From: Verrucomicrobiaceae bacterium
Lineage (GTDB): Bacteria > Verrucomicrobiota > Verrucomicrobiia > Verrucomicrobiales > Akkermansiaceae
DNA length: 64,000 nt
Direction of reading: 5' to 3'
NCBI GenBank assembly: GCA_027486655.1
Contig: JAIXOR010000041.1
Coordinates: forward strand, 1 to 64,000
Below are positions 9,803 to 18,460 of this stretch, in pieces (position 1 is the stretch's first letter; every line of letters begins with the position of its first letter). The notes under the pieces were generated by a model. It was not told where the DNA came from and ran no database searches. It was given only the letters and a program-made list of their open reading frames with translations. Both the position numbers and the translations under genes were made by a program.

Positions 9803-10888
9803 TCAGGCGAGATCCTTCTGATAGAAGACCTTGATGTATTTCATCCCGCGTTGCTCGTCGAAGCCCTTTTCAAGAACCGCATCCGGTTTGTCCACGACCT
9901 TCGGGCGCAGGCGGATCTCCACTCCGGTATCGAGGCGCATCACGGATTTCATGAGTTTCTTCGCCTTGGATACATCGCGCTTCGAGATATCAAACTCATC
10001 GGTGATTCGGACGCCCTCCTCCTCCTCGATGCGCCGGCGCTCCTCCGCGAAGGCACGGCGGGCCTCGGGGGTGCGGAGCGCCTGTTCCTCGAATTCCTGC
10101 AACGAAAAGGTCTTCCTTCCATCGAAGAACGAGAGAGCCTCGCGGGCGGCCACATTGGTGTTCCAAGGCGGCGTGTCCTCGTCAGCGGCGGACTGCGGTT
10201 CGGATTCCGGGGCGGTGGAAGTGACGGCGGCCACAGCCATCTCGGCCACCCGCTTGCTGAGCATGGCGGCGTCCGGGATGGGCTGCACGGCAAGGAAATC
10301 CCTCACCCAGAACCGGGATTCCGAACCCGCGCGGTCGAAAGTGAGGACGTAGTATCCCTTGTGCGGCATGTGATCCAGAATGAGGCAGCCCTTGTCGATC
10401 TTCTCGGGGTTGATGCCATGCTCGGTGGAGAGCTGGAGATCGCCATCGCGGGCCGAAATGCTGAGAAACGGGGTGACGCTCTCGGATTTCAGGATGCAGA
10501 GCGCCCGTTTCTCCTCGCCCTCGACCAGGATTCCCTCGATCAGCGAGACGCAGAGGTCGCCGGATTTGATGTTGGGATGGACCGACTTCGAATGCAGCCG
10601 GGCCGCGATTCCGGCGCCGTTTTCCAGCAGCGAGTCCACGTTTCCGAAGATCGCGGAGGTGAGGGAGTTCATCTCGTGCTTCTCCAGCGAGGTGTGGTGA
10701 TGAAACCTCTGGCCGGCCAGCGAGCGGAACGGCTTGAGGAAGATGGATGAGAGCGTGGCCTGGTCCGGCTCATCCACGCGGAAGACATGTTTGGACGTTT
10801 GCAGGGATTCCTCGCGGGAGGGATTCCCCACCTTGGCAAGCACCAGCCCGGCGATGCGGGCTCCTTCGAAATTCAGCTTCAGGATCAC
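9803..10888 (-). CDS. 37-kDa nucleoid-associated protein family (NdpA/YejK-like, PF04245)
   Basis: 361 residues from a GTG at 10888. Blocks such as IAGLVLAKVGNPSREE, LSSIFLKPF, HPNIKSGDLCV, GINPEKIDKGCLI, FWVRDFLAVQ, a central FSLQEFEEQAL, EFDISKRDVSKAKKLMKSV and the final GFDEQRGMKYIKVFYQ resemble the bacterial nucleoid-associated NA37 proteins of Bacteroidota and other lineages. These are cytoplasmic proteins found with the nucleoid; their biochemical role is poorly defined. A possible acid linker, rich in Ser, Glu and Pro, lies at about residues 215-235. It sits 51 bases downstream of purF in the same direction. I recognised the family by block pattern only. Confidence 0.75.
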   Translation of the reverse strand: MILKLNFEGARIAGLVLAKVGNPSREESLQTSKHVFRVDEPDQATLSSIFLKPFRSLAGQRFHHHTSLEKHEMNSLTSAIFGNVDSLLENGAGIAARLHSKSVHPNIKSGDLCVSLIEGILVEGEEKRALCILKSESVTPFLSISARDGDLQLSTEHGINPEKIDKGCLILDHMPHKGYYVLTFDRAGSESRFWVRDFLAVQPIPDAAMLSKRVAEMAVAAVTSTAPESEPQSAADEDTPPWNTNVAAREALSFFDGRKTFSLQEFEEQALRTPEARRAFAEERRRIEEEEGVRITDEFDISKRDVSKAKKLMKSVMRLDTGVEIRLRPKVVDKPDAVLEKGFDEQRGMKYIKVFYQKDLA

Positions 10889-10939
10889 CCCGCGGAAGTA
10901 TCGGGCGCGGGCCCGCTTGGAAACCGCAAACTCAGTTTG

Positions 10940-12865
10940 TTAGAGAGGCAGGTCGTAGCTGCGCCCCCCCACCCCTTCATACCAGCGGAGGTAGGCCAGG
11001 TTCACCATCGAATATCCGCCGGGAGTGGGATAATTGCCGGTGAAATACCAGTCGCCACAGTCGCCCTTGATCGAGGCATGGAGGTTCTCGATGGTTTGGA
11101 AGATGACCTCCACCACGCCATCCCATTCGATGTTCTCCGGATAGACCATGCGGCTGATTTCCGCGGAGATCTCCTCGTCGCTGAAAGCCTGATAGACCTG
11201 CTGCACGCAGTTGCGACGCTCGGCGGAGGGTTTCGCAAGTTCGGCGCGGCAGTCGTCATACACTTGATCGAGCAGGGCCTGGCGACCCGCGCGGCGGTGA
11301 AGGGCGACGGCGGCTTGGAAAGCGATGAATTTGCCGAGTTCCGACATATCGATGCCGTAACAATCCGGATAGCGGATCTGCGGGGCGGTCGAGCAGACAA
11401 CGATCTTCGACGGCCGGGTGCGGGCGAGGATCTTGAGGATGGACTGCTTGAGGGTGGTGCCGCGGACGATGGAATCATCGAGGGCGACGAGGAAATCTCC
11501 GGGTTTCACCACGCCGTAGGTGATGTCGTAGACGTGGGAGACAAGCTGGTCGCGGCCCTTTTCCTGGGAAATGAAGGTGCGCAGCTTGATGTCCTTGTGG
11601 GCGACCTTTTCACCCTTCGGCCAATTGCGGAGGATGAGGTCATCGACCAGATCCGGGGTCAGGGTGCCATCGGCGGAGGCCTGGAGGATGGCGGAACGCA
11701 CCTGCTGGCGGCGGAACATCCGGAGACCGTCCATGAGTCCGTGATAGGCGGTCTCGGCGGTGTTGGGGATGAAGGAAAACACGGTTTTTTCAAACTGGCC
11801 GTCGATGGAATCGACCACCTGCGGGACCAGCGCGGCTCCCATCGCCTTGCGTTCCCGGTAGATTTGCGGATCGTTGCCGCGGGAGAAATAGATTTTCTCG
11901 AACGAGCAGGGGGTGAAGCGCTGCGGCGGGGCGAAGGCGGAGTCGGAAATGGTGCCATCGGACTTGATGGAAATCATCGAACCGGGATCCACGGCCTTGA
12001 CCTGCTCAGCCTCGGCTTCGAACACGGTCATCAGGGGCACCCTTTCGGAGGCGAAGGCCACCACCTCATCGGTCACCAGCATGTAGCAGGGCCGGATGCC
12101 GCGGGGGTCGCGCATGACGAACATGTCGCCGTTTCCGATCACACCGCAAATCGCATAGCCGCCATCCCAGGCCGCTGCGGATTCGGCAACAAGCCGGGGC
12201 ACATCAAGCGCCGCAGAGATCTTGTCCGGCATCTCCTCACCCGGCACGCCCTCATCGCGCAGGTGGCGGTAGAGGTCGGTGTGGGCCTCATCGAGATGGT
12301 AGCCGATTTCCTCAAGGACCGTCTGGGTATCCGTGCCGAAGACGGGGTGCTGGCCGCGCTGGATGAGCACGTCGTTGAGTTCGGAGGCGTTGGTCATGTT
12401 GAAGTTGCCCATGACCATGAGCGTCCGCGTCGGCCAGTTGCTGCGGCGGAGGTAGGGGTGGCAGGAACCTTCGTCGAACTCGCCGGAGGTGCCGTAGCGC
12501 AGGTGCCCGACGAGGATCTCGCCGCCGAAGTCGAAGTTGCGCTTCACACTTTCGGGGTTCTTGTGATCCATCATGCCTTTGCGGGACATTTTGAAGAAAC
12601 TCTTGATCTCCTTGCGGAAAATCTCGGCGAGGGCGTCCTTTTCAATACCGCGGCGGCGGTGGACGTAGGGCAGACCGATGGGCATGTTGAGCTTCACACA
12701 GCCGATGCCGGTGCCGTCCTGACCGCGGTTGTGCTGCTTTTCCATGAGCAGGAAAAGCTTGTTGAGACCCCAGAGGCAGGTCCCGTAGCGGTCGTAATAG
12801 TAGGCGAGTGGCTTGCGGAGCCGCACCGCCGCGATCCCGCATTCGTGTTTGAGGAAATCGCTCAT
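10940..12865 (-). CDS. purF: amidophosphoribosyltransferase, long form
   Basis: 641 residues. The glutaminase half begins MSDFLKHECGIAAVRL; Cys9 would be the N-terminal nucleophile only if a short propeptide is removed. RGQDGTG and a GHLRYGTSG segment belong to the Ntn hydrolase fold. The phosphoribosyltransferase half carries the PRPP loop LDDSIVRGTT with Asp463 and Asp464, then RPSKIVVCSTAPQIRYPDCYG. Canonical PurF is about 500 residues; this belongs to a longer variant of about 630 residues that I associate with Bacteroidota and relatives. It makes 5-phosphoribosylamine, the first committed purine step. purM ends 19 bases upstream, supporting an operon. Confidence 0.88.
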   Translation of the reverse strand: MSDFLKHECGIAAVRLRKPLAYYYDRYGTCLWGLNKLFLLMEKQHNRGQDGTGIGCVKLNMPIGLPYVHRRRGIEKDALAEIFRKEIKSFFKMSRKGMMDHKNPESVKRNFDFGGEILVGHLRYGTSGEFDEGSCHPYLRRSNWPTRTLMVMGNFNMTNASELNDVLIQRGQHPVFGTDTQTVLEEIGYHLDEAHTDLYRHLRDEGVPGEEMPDKISAALDVPRLVAESAAAWDGGYAICGVIGNGDMFVMRDPRGIRPCYMLVTDEVVAFASERVPLMTVFEAEAEQVKAVDPGSMISIKSDGTISDSAFAPPQRFTPCSFEKIYFSRGNDPQIYRERKAMGAALVPQVVDSIDGQFEKTVFSFIPNTAETAYHGLMDGLRMFRRQQVRSAILQASADGTLTPDLVDDLILRNWPKGEKVAHKDIKLRTFISQEKGRDQLVSHVYDITYGVVKPGDFLVALDDSIVRGTTLKQSILKILARTRPSKIVVCSTAPQIRYPDCYGIDMSELGKFIAFQAAVALHRRAGRQALLDQVYDDCRAELAKPSAERRNCVQQVYQAFSDEEISAEISRMVYPENIEWDGVVEVIFQTIENLHASIKGDCGDWYFTGNYPTPGGYSMVNLAYLRWYEGVGGRSYDLPL

Positions 12866-12884
12866 GCTGGGTGCTTGGCTGGAT

Positions 12885-13880
12885 TCATTCGCCGATCACA
12901 CGGACACGGACGCCTTCCTGGGGAACCATGCGGCCGATCACGGTGCCTCCCGGACCCGCCTGGAGAGCGGAGGGCACATCCGCTTCGGAAACAATGGCCA
13001 CCCAACCGATGCCCATGTTGAAGGTGTGGAAGCGGTCTTCGGCATCGACGTGGGCGAAAAGCTTGTCGGCTCCCGGCATTTCCCAGCGCGGGATTTCGAG
13101 GTCCGCCCCCATGCCCCGGAACAGCCTCTCCAGATTCTCCGGAAGTCCACCACCGGTAATGTGGGCCATGGCTTTCGGACGAACGCCGGATTTCTTCAAG
13201 GCTCCAACGACATCATGATACAAGCGGGTCGGCTTCAACCACGCTGCCAGCTCCTCCTCGGATACCTCGCCGGGAAACTCGCGGAGAACGCGGCGAACCA
13301 GCGACCATCCGTTGGCATGAATGCTGTCGGATGCATAGCCGACCAGCACATCCCCGACCGCAACCGTCGTGGGGTCGATCAAATCCTCCTTCTCGGCGCA
13401 GCCGATGCAGAACCCGGAAAGCTCGACCACATCTGCCGGAACAATCCCGGGCATTTCGGCGGTTTCTCCGCCAGCCAGGATGCAGTCGCAATCCTCCAGG
13501 TAGTCCGCCATCCCGGAGATCAGGCGGGTGATCTTCGCATCATCCAAGGCGGCAATACCGATGTAATCCAGGAAAAGCAGCGGATCTCCGCCAGTGGTGA
13601 GGATGTCATTGACGCTCATCGCCACCAGGTCCTTGCCGGCCGTTTCGAGCATGTCCCTTTCCAAGAGGAGCTCGAGTTTCGTGCCCACGCCGTCGCATCC
13701 GGTCATGATCACCGGGTTCTTGTAAGCGCTCAGATCGTAACAGGCTGCGAACAACCCGAAGGCTCCCCACAGCTTCCGATTCTTCTGGGTGCGCCTCACG
13801 TGCGATTTGAAGTCCCCCACGAGGGCCGCCGCCTTGCGCGTGTCCACGCCCGCCTGCTGGTAAGTCAGTTTTCCCGCCAT
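12885..13880 (-). CDS. purM: phosphoribosylformylglycinamidine cyclo-ligase
   Basis: 331 residues starting MAGKLTYQQAGVDTRKAA. Signature blocks are TGCDGVGTKLELL, MSVNDILTTGGDPLLFLDY, ILAGGETAEMPG, a YASDSIHANGWSLVR substrate segment and the glycine-rich HITGGGLPENL. These match the ATP-grasp-like PurM/SelD/ThiL fold that makes aminoimidazole ribotide, the fifth step of purine synthesis. The frame is open upstream to 13985, but the Tyr-x-x-Ala-Gly-Val-Asp opening is the family N-terminus, so the ATG at 13880 is preferred. purF follows after 19 bases. Confidence 0.93.
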   Translation of the reverse strand: MAGKLTYQQAGVDTRKAAALVGDFKSHVRRTQKNRKLWGAFGLFAACYDLSAYKNPVIMTGCDGVGTKLELLLERDMLETAGKDLVAMSVNDILTTGGDPLLFLDYIGIAALDDAKITRLISGMADYLEDCDCILAGGETAEMPGIVPADVVELSGFCIGCAEKEDLIDPTTVAVGDVLVGYASDSIHANGWSLVRRVLREFPGEVSEEELAAWLKPTRLYHDVVGALKKSGVRPKAMAHITGGGLPENLERLFRGMGADLEIPRWEMPGADKLFAHVDAEDRFHTFNMGIGWVAIVSEADVPSALQAGPGGTVIGRMVPQEGVRVRVIGE

Positions 13881-14171
13881 ATTCCGCTGGGGCGGTTCTA
13901 CATGCCCGGTCCGACCCGTCACGAAGAAAAATCCCGCGCCGACGAATTGCCGGAAATCCCATCGGATTCCCTGAAAATCCGGCAATTTTTGGAGGCCATG
14001 GTAATATTTTCAAAAAACTCGACACGGTTTTATAGAAAATGTTCAAAAAAAGATTGCCAATCGGCTACGATTTTCTTAAACGTCAGAAAGATCAGCGATC
14101 CCGATATTTAATTTCTCTTGATTAATCGCCGATTTTCCCTAGAAACCGCAACGAAATTCCAGCCCTCAATC
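13881..14171. other. divergent intergenic region between purM and the ABC transporter genes
   Basis: About 290 bases with no convincing gene. From about 13980 it becomes strongly AT-rich, with several T and A runs, against a GC-rich background, as expected for divergent promoters. I looked for -35/-10 pairs on both strands and found only weak ones, and I see no riboswitch-like fold. The region probably drives purM leftward and the ABC-pilus gene series rightward. Confidence 0.5.
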
Positions 14172-14822
14172 ATGTCCCATCTTCATCCATCCATTCAACT
14201 CGACCCCGGTCTTGAGATTGGCTTTGGAACTCCCCTCGCAACCTTTGGGGAGGAAGTCACGCTGTCCGGAGGCACACATTTCCTTCTGGCCCGCAACGGC
14301 CGAGGGAAAACCACCCTCCTGCGGACCCTGGCCAAAACCCTCAAGCCGCTTTCCGGGAGCTTCCGCATGGAAGGTTTCGTCCAGTACCTGCCGGAGGACC
14401 TCCGTTTCGACGGGGAGATCACTCCCGCCATGGTGTTCCGGACCCTGGTCCCCAAGAGCCGGCTCTCCGAGGCCCTGGACCTCGCGGCGCGGATCGAACT
14501 CGACGTTCGCAAGCCTTACGGACGCCTTTCCACCGGCAACCGGCGCAAGACGAACCTGATCACGGCGGAACTTTCGGTTCAACCAAACCGCGGCAACATC
14601 CTGTTGCTCGATGAGCCCTTTTCCGGACTCGATGCCTTCGCCCGGCAGATCTTCGAAGACATGTGGAGGAAATCGTCCGCCAACGTCCTGCGGCTCGTGA
14701 GCTGCCACCCGGACTATGACTCCATGGAGATGCCGAGCGCCCTCATGATCGAAGGTGGCAAGGCCCGTCACCTGAACGGATGCAACCAGACCTGGAGTGA
14801 ACTGAAAACCTTCCTGAACTGA
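14172..14822 (+). CDS. ABC transporter ATP-binding protein at the head of the pilus gene series
   Basis: 216 residues from the ATG at 14172. The Walker A is LLARNGRGKTTLL, where the usual first Gly is Ala; the signature is LSTGNRRK, a weakened LSGGQ; Walker B and D-loop are ILLLDEPFSGLD; the switch His is in SCHPDY. All catalytic positions are present, so ATP hydrolysis is likely. The next gene, three bases on, is its permease. The pair runs with PilT and the pilus genes in one direction, a layout that recalls the PilH/PilI ABC genes in the Myxococcus xanthus pil cluster; that link is an inference. A general exporter unrelated to pili is the alternative. Confidence 0.85.
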   Translation: MSHLHPSIQLDPGLEIGFGTPLATFGEEVTLSGGTHFLLARNGRGKTTLLRTLAKTLKPLSGSFRMEGFVQYLPEDLRFDGEITPAMVFRTLVPKSRLSEALDLAARIELDVRKPYGRLSTGNRRKTNLITAELSVQPNRGNILLLDEPFSGLDAFARQIFEDMWRKSSANVLRLVSCHPDYDSMEMPSALMIEGGKARHLNGCNQTWSELKTFLN

Positions 14823-14825
14823 GCC

Positions 14826-15590
14826 ATGCGACTTTTCCGACTCACCATTGCCACGATTTTCCAGCGCAAGGCCTGGGCGATCTGCGCGTTTGCGGTGATC
14901 GCGCTGCCGTTTGCGCTGCCCATGATTTCGAGCGCCACCGAGAAACCCCTCCTCGCCCAGCCGGCGCGGATTCTCGCCGCTTGGAACACGCTCTGGATCT
15001 GCACGCTGCTTTGGGGCCTCTTCACCGCCGCCAAGGAAGGCGAGACCAACGCCCGCTCGGGAGTGGGCGAGTACTTCCTCACCACAGGAGTCTCCGCCAC
15101 CCGCCAACTCTTTGAGATTTGGCTCGCCGTGTTCTGCTTCATCGCTCCGTTGACCCTCGCCACCGCACTCATCTGCCAGTTCGGCGCGACCCCGGCGGAT
15201 CCAGCCGAGAAGTCCATGTGGTGGATCCTCAACGCTCAGTATGCCGGGCTCTTCCTTCTGGTGGTTTCCCCGCTCATCGCACTGGCCATCGCCATCGCCT
15301 CCCGTTTCGGAGGGATCGCGGGCTTTGCCATCACCTTGTTCCTCACACTCTACGGTCTCTACGGCGTGGGCTACCTCGACAACATGCTCAAGCAAGAGGA
15401 AAACGCCTTCCTTCAAGGCATCTGGATGTGCTCGCCCCAGTACCGCTTCGCCGATCTCACCCAGCGTCTTTATTTCAAAAGCGGTGCGTTGTCTGCCCAG
15501 ACCTTCTGGACCATGACACTCTACTTTGCCGGGATCCTCGCCTTCTACACCGGACTCTCCCGGATGTTCTTCCGCACCAAGCTCTCTTGA
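14826..15590 (+). CDS. ABC transporter permease, about six membrane segments
   Basis: 254 residues, strongly hydrophobic, with no recognised soluble domain. Hydrophobic stretches occur near residues 15-35 (AICAFAVIALPFALPM), 50-68, 95-118 (IWLAVFCFIAPLTLATALI), 140-160 (LFLLVVSPLIALAIAIA), 165-185 (GIAGFAITLFLTLYGLYG) and 225-245 (TMTLYFAGILAFYTGL). This is the topology of an ABC-2-like half permease. It starts three bases after the ATPase stop, so the two are translationally linked. The substrate is not readable. It could support assembly of the pilus encoded downstream, or move a lipid or peptide. Confidence 0.8.
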   Translation: MRLFRLTIATIFQRKAWAICAFAVIALPFALPMISSATEKPLLAQPARILAAWNTLWICTLLWGLFTAAKEGETNARSGVGEYFLTTGVSATRQLFEIWLAVFCFIAPLTLATALICQFGATPADPAEKSMWWILNAQYAGLFLLVVSPLIALAIAIASRFGGIAGFAITLFLTLYGLYGVGYLDNMLKQEENAFLQGIWMCSPQYRFADLTQRLYFKSGALSAQTFWTMTLYFAGILAFYTGLSRMFFRTKLS

Positions 15591-15601
15591 ACCGTTCCGC
15601 C

Positions 15602-16513
15602 ATGTCACGCATCACCTCCAACGCAACGACAGCCGCCCTGATTGGCGCGGGCACGCTTGCGTGGGCGTTTGCTGGACGCCCACTTCTGGAGAATCAGGAC
15701 CTCCTTTCTCCACCGAATCCACTCGGAATCAAGCGCAGCCCCTATGGCGAAGTCTTCGCCATGGCCATGCAAGGCCCGATCGATCAGGAATTTCATGCCG
15801 GCATGTTCGGCACCACTGGTCACCGCCACGCCGATGGCTCGACCTGCAACGACTGCGCCGGTGACGCCGAAAAAACAAATGCTTCGTCTCCATCCGACCG
15901 CACTCTCAGGCAGCGCTGGGTAGGCATGTTGGATTCACTGGCAGCCTCGTCCCAGGAAAGAACCAATCCCAAACCGGCGGGCGAAGCCCTGAAGCGATAT
16001 CTCCGGAGGCAGGCTGAGGACAAGCTCCGCTTTGCCTACCAACTCGACCCGGCTCACTACGCAAACTACAACTCCCTGCACTTCTTCATCACCGAGCCCG
16101 CCGTCGGCACCCGCCCGGAACTGACGCCGTCGGCAGCTAAGCTTGCGCAGGAAACCATCGATTACTGCCTCAAGCAGGACAACGATCCGAGACCGGCCCT
16201 CACCGCCGCATCAGCAGCGGGCAACGTACTCGACCTGATGTTCAGCGACAGGAGCCATCCATCGCCGAAATACACCACCGCGCAGATGCGCCAGTGCCTC
16301 GAACTGCTGGACCATTGCCTCGCCCGCTACGACCACCTAGCACGCCAATGGGACGAATCGAAAAACTGGGATCTGCTCTCCCCGATGCGGATTGCGGAAT
16401 GCCGCGAGCGTTACGATTTCATCACGAAAGTCCGTGAAGCCGCTGAGAAGACCATTCGCCGCTTCGAAGGAGAAACCCCGCCCGCCCCGAACTCACCGCA
16501 GGTCTTCAACTGA
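15602..16513 (+). CDS. unknown membrane-anchored protein between ABC permease and pilT
   Basis: 303 residues from the ATG at 15602. An N-terminal hydrophobic segment (ATTAALIGAGTLAWAFAG, residues 8-25) is an anchor or signal, followed by a soluble, largely helical region. It has a CNDC motif near residue 82 and a helix-rich second half (about residues 170-290) that looks TPR-like but without clear repeats. I do not recognise the family. It begins 12 bases after the permease and ends 12 bases before pilT, so it almost certainly belongs to the same transcript. Its position matches a third component of an ABC-type pilus accessory system. Confidence 0.75.
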   Translation: MSRITSNATTAALIGAGTLAWAFAGRPLLENQDLLSPPNPLGIKRSPYGEVFAMAMQGPIDQEFHAGMFGTTGHRHADGSTCNDCAGDAEKTNASSPSDRTLRQRWVGMLDSLAASSQERTNPKPAGEALKRYLRRQAEDKLRFAYQLDPAHYANYNSLHFFITEPAVGTRPELTPSAAKLAQETIDYCLKQDNDPRPALTAASAAGNVLDLMFSDRSHPSPKYTTAQMRQCLELLDHCLARYDHLARQWDESKNWDLLSPMRIAECRERYDFITKVREAAEKTIRRFEGETPPAPNSPQVFN

Positions 16514-16525
16514 CCCCACTTTCCC

Positions 16526-17803
16526 ATGTCCGTCATTTCCTCAGTCATCGAACCACCTCCACTTCCGGGTTACGCCCCGGCAGCGGCTCCGGTGCGTTTC
16601 GCTCCTGGCATGACGGGCCGCGACCTCTTGGGCATCATCTTCCGGGTTTGCCGCGAACTTCGCGTGTCCGATATCCAAATGCGGGCCTCGCGCCCGGTTT
16701 ACATCCATACCAACAAAGGTATGGAGAAGCTTGAGTTCCTCGGAATCCTCTCGCCCGCCCACATGGATGAGATTCTCAAGGAACTTATCTCCAACCGGGA
16801 AAGCGGAAGCCACGGCTTCGGCCAGCAGAACTCCGTGGAACAACGGGTCGATGAAAAGATCCGCCTCGCCATCGCGGATTTCTCCGAACGCCGCGTGGCG
16901 GACTTCTCCTGCGACGGTATCCCCATGGGAGACCATGGCGAACGTTCCGGCCGCCTCCGTATCCAGGCCCACTTGAGCTCTTCAGGACTTGGCGTCACCT
17001 GCCGCATCCTCAATGATTTCATCCCGGAACTGGAATCCCTCGGAATCGATCCCGACACCACGGAAACCCTGCGCCACTGCGTTTTGAAACGCGCCGGACT
17101 CTGCCTGGTCACCGGTCCCACCGGATCCGGAAAATCCACAACGCTTGCCTCGCTCATCGACTGGTGCCGCCGCAACCACCCGAAGCACATCGTAACGGTC
17201 GAGGACCCGATCGAATACCAGTATCCCGACGACATGGACGACCCGGAGTATCCCGGACGTCGCATCCCATCGCCCAGCATCGTCACCCAGCAGGAAGTCG
17301 GAAGGGACCTCCACTCCTACAGACAAGGTCTCAAGGATGTCCTGCGCAAGGCTCCTCACATCATTCTTCTCGGTGAGATCCGCGATCGGGAGGCGATGGA
17401 GACCTGCATGGAGGCTGCACAGACCGGCCACTTGGTTCTCTCCACCCTCCACACCACCGGTGCCGTCAAAACCATCGGCCGGATTCTCGAACTCTACCCG
17501 AAGGAATCCCATTCCTCGATCCTCAGCCGCCTCTCGGAAATCCTCATCTTCATCCACTCCCAGGGCCTGCTCAACGGCGTCCAGCGCCGCGTTCTCACCT
17601 ACGAATTCCTTCAAAACAACGATGACGCCGTTTCCAGCGCGATCGCAAACTACGACGGCGGCGCACGCTCGCTGGAAGACGTCATCCGCCGCGCCGGCAA
17701 CATCGAGTGGGATTCCAACCTCCGCCGCCTGCTCAACCGCGGGCTCATCACTCCCGACACCTTCATCAATGCCCGCATGAACAAAAACGACGACGGCATC
17801 TGA
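16526..17803 (+). CDS. pilT: PilT-like type IV pilus retraction ATPase
   Basis: 425 residues, longer than the usual 340-370. After an N-terminal Pro-rich tail of about 30 residues come the PAS-like N-domain (RELRVSDIQMRASRPVYI), an expanded middle, and the RecA-like core: Walker A GPTGSGKST near residue 197, Asp box VEDPIEYQY, QQEVGRDL, Walker B IILLGEIRD, and His box LVLSTLHTTGA. These are the PilT/VirB11 signatures. The protein would depolymerise the pilus from the cytoplasmic side. The C-terminal AIRNLIRE motif of classical PilT is not evident. It opens the pilus genes and precedes the major pilin by 116 bases. Confidence 0.9.
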   Translation: MSVISSVIEPPPLPGYAPAAAPVRFAPGMTGRDLLGIIFRVCRELRVSDIQMRASRPVYIHTNKGMEKLEFLGILSPAHMDEILKELISNRESGSHGFGQQNSVEQRVDEKIRLAIADFSERRVADFSCDGIPMGDHGERSGRLRIQAHLSSSGLGVTCRILNDFIPELESLGIDPDTTETLRHCVLKRAGLCLVTGPTGSGKSTTLASLIDWCRRNHPKHIVTVEDPIEYQYPDDMDDPEYPGRRIPSPSIVTQQEVGRDLHSYRQGLKDVLRKAPHIILLGEIRDREAMETCMEAAQTGHLVLSTLHTTGAVKTIGRILELYPKESHSSILSRLSEILIFIHSQGLLNGVQRRVLTYEFLQNNDDAVSSAIANYDGGARSLEDVIRRAGNIEWDSNLRRLLNRGLITPDTFINARMNKNDDGI

Positions 17804-17919
17804 CACACTCTCCGGGTTCTCCGCCCACGTCCGAAGACCTCAGAAACTTCGAGCGGAAAACGGGGCACCCAATCCGACAAAACAACACACCCGATAGTAA
17901 CAAAATAGAAAAACACACT

Positions 17920-18333
17920 ATGAAACTGAACAACACCCTGACCATGAAGCGCAAAGCCGGTATGACCCTCCTCGAACTGACGGTCGTCATCCTCGTTTTG
18001 CTCTCCCTCATCTCGATCCTCTTCGTCGGCGCCCGCGCTTGGAAGAAGGGTTCTGACCGTTCCGCCAACATCATGAACATCCGCAACGTGCAACAAGCCG
18101 TCCGCGGACATCAGAACACCCGCGGTCTGAATGCCGGCGACACGCTTGCTTCCAGCACCATCTTCGGCAACGACGGCTACCTCAAGGAGCCGAAGTCCCC
18201 GCTTGGCGGCACCTACACCTACACCGGCACCGTGCCCGCCACTGGCGTGCTCTACATCAGCAACCCCGCTGTTGACGGAGCCGACTACTGGTACACCACC
18301 ACCGAAGCTGCTGACAAGCTCTCCGACTGGTAA
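17920..18333 (+). CDS. type IV pilin-like protein, probable major pilin (Amuc_1102 position)
   Basis: 137 residues. A 14-residue leader (MKLNNTLTMKRKAG) is followed by MTLLELTVVILVLLSLIS: a prepilin peptidase site after Gly14, Glu5 of the mature chain, and a long hydrophobic N-terminal helix. The short C-terminal part has no cysteine pair, so the usual disulphide D-loop is missing. Five genes in a row from here match the order Amuc_1102 to Amuc_1098 of Akkermansia. No Shine-Dalgarno lies before the ATG; the leader is A-rich. A hairpin follows at 18377-18406. No prepilin peptidase gene is in the window. Confidence 0.88.
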   Translation: MKLNNTLTMKRKAGMTLLELTVVILVLLSLISILFVGARAWKKGSDRSANIMNIRNVQQAVRGHQNTRGLNAGDTLASSTIFGNDGYLKEPKSPLGGTYTYTGTVPATGVLYISNPAVDGADYWYTTTEAADKLSDW

Positions 18334-18376
18334 TCGGTCCACCGGTTCGCACTGACCGCGAACCCAAGAACCATCC

Positions 18377-18406
18377 ACGGCCCGCCTGCTCCGTCGGGCG
18401 GGCCGT
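18377..18406 (+). terminator. hairpin after the pilin gene
   Basis: ACGGCCCGCC (18377-18386) pairs perfectly with GGCGGGCCGT (18397-18406) around a 10-base loop. Only a short C/T-rich tail follows, with no true T-run. Placed between the pilin and the pilus assembly genes, it could lower transcription of the downstream genes or stabilise a pilin mRNA end. Confidence 0.6.
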
Positions 18407-18460
18407 CATCCCTTCCCCCTCCCGCATCTCACCCCGGAGCCCCCGATCCGCCATGCACCC

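Noticed and set aside
10787..13021. Plus-strand open frame of about 744 codons opposite purF and the nucleoid-associated protein gene
   Set aside because: It overlaps well-identified genes on the other strand and shows the same antisense composition; no start context or domain.
13881..14171. Possible purine riboswitch upstream of purM
   Set aside because: I could not find the conserved three-way junction core or loop sequences in this AT-rich gap.
14166..15608. Minus-strand open frame of 480 codons opposite the ABC genes
   Set aside because: Opposite strand to an ABC ATPase with all motifs and a membrane protein; charged, repetitive antisense composition.
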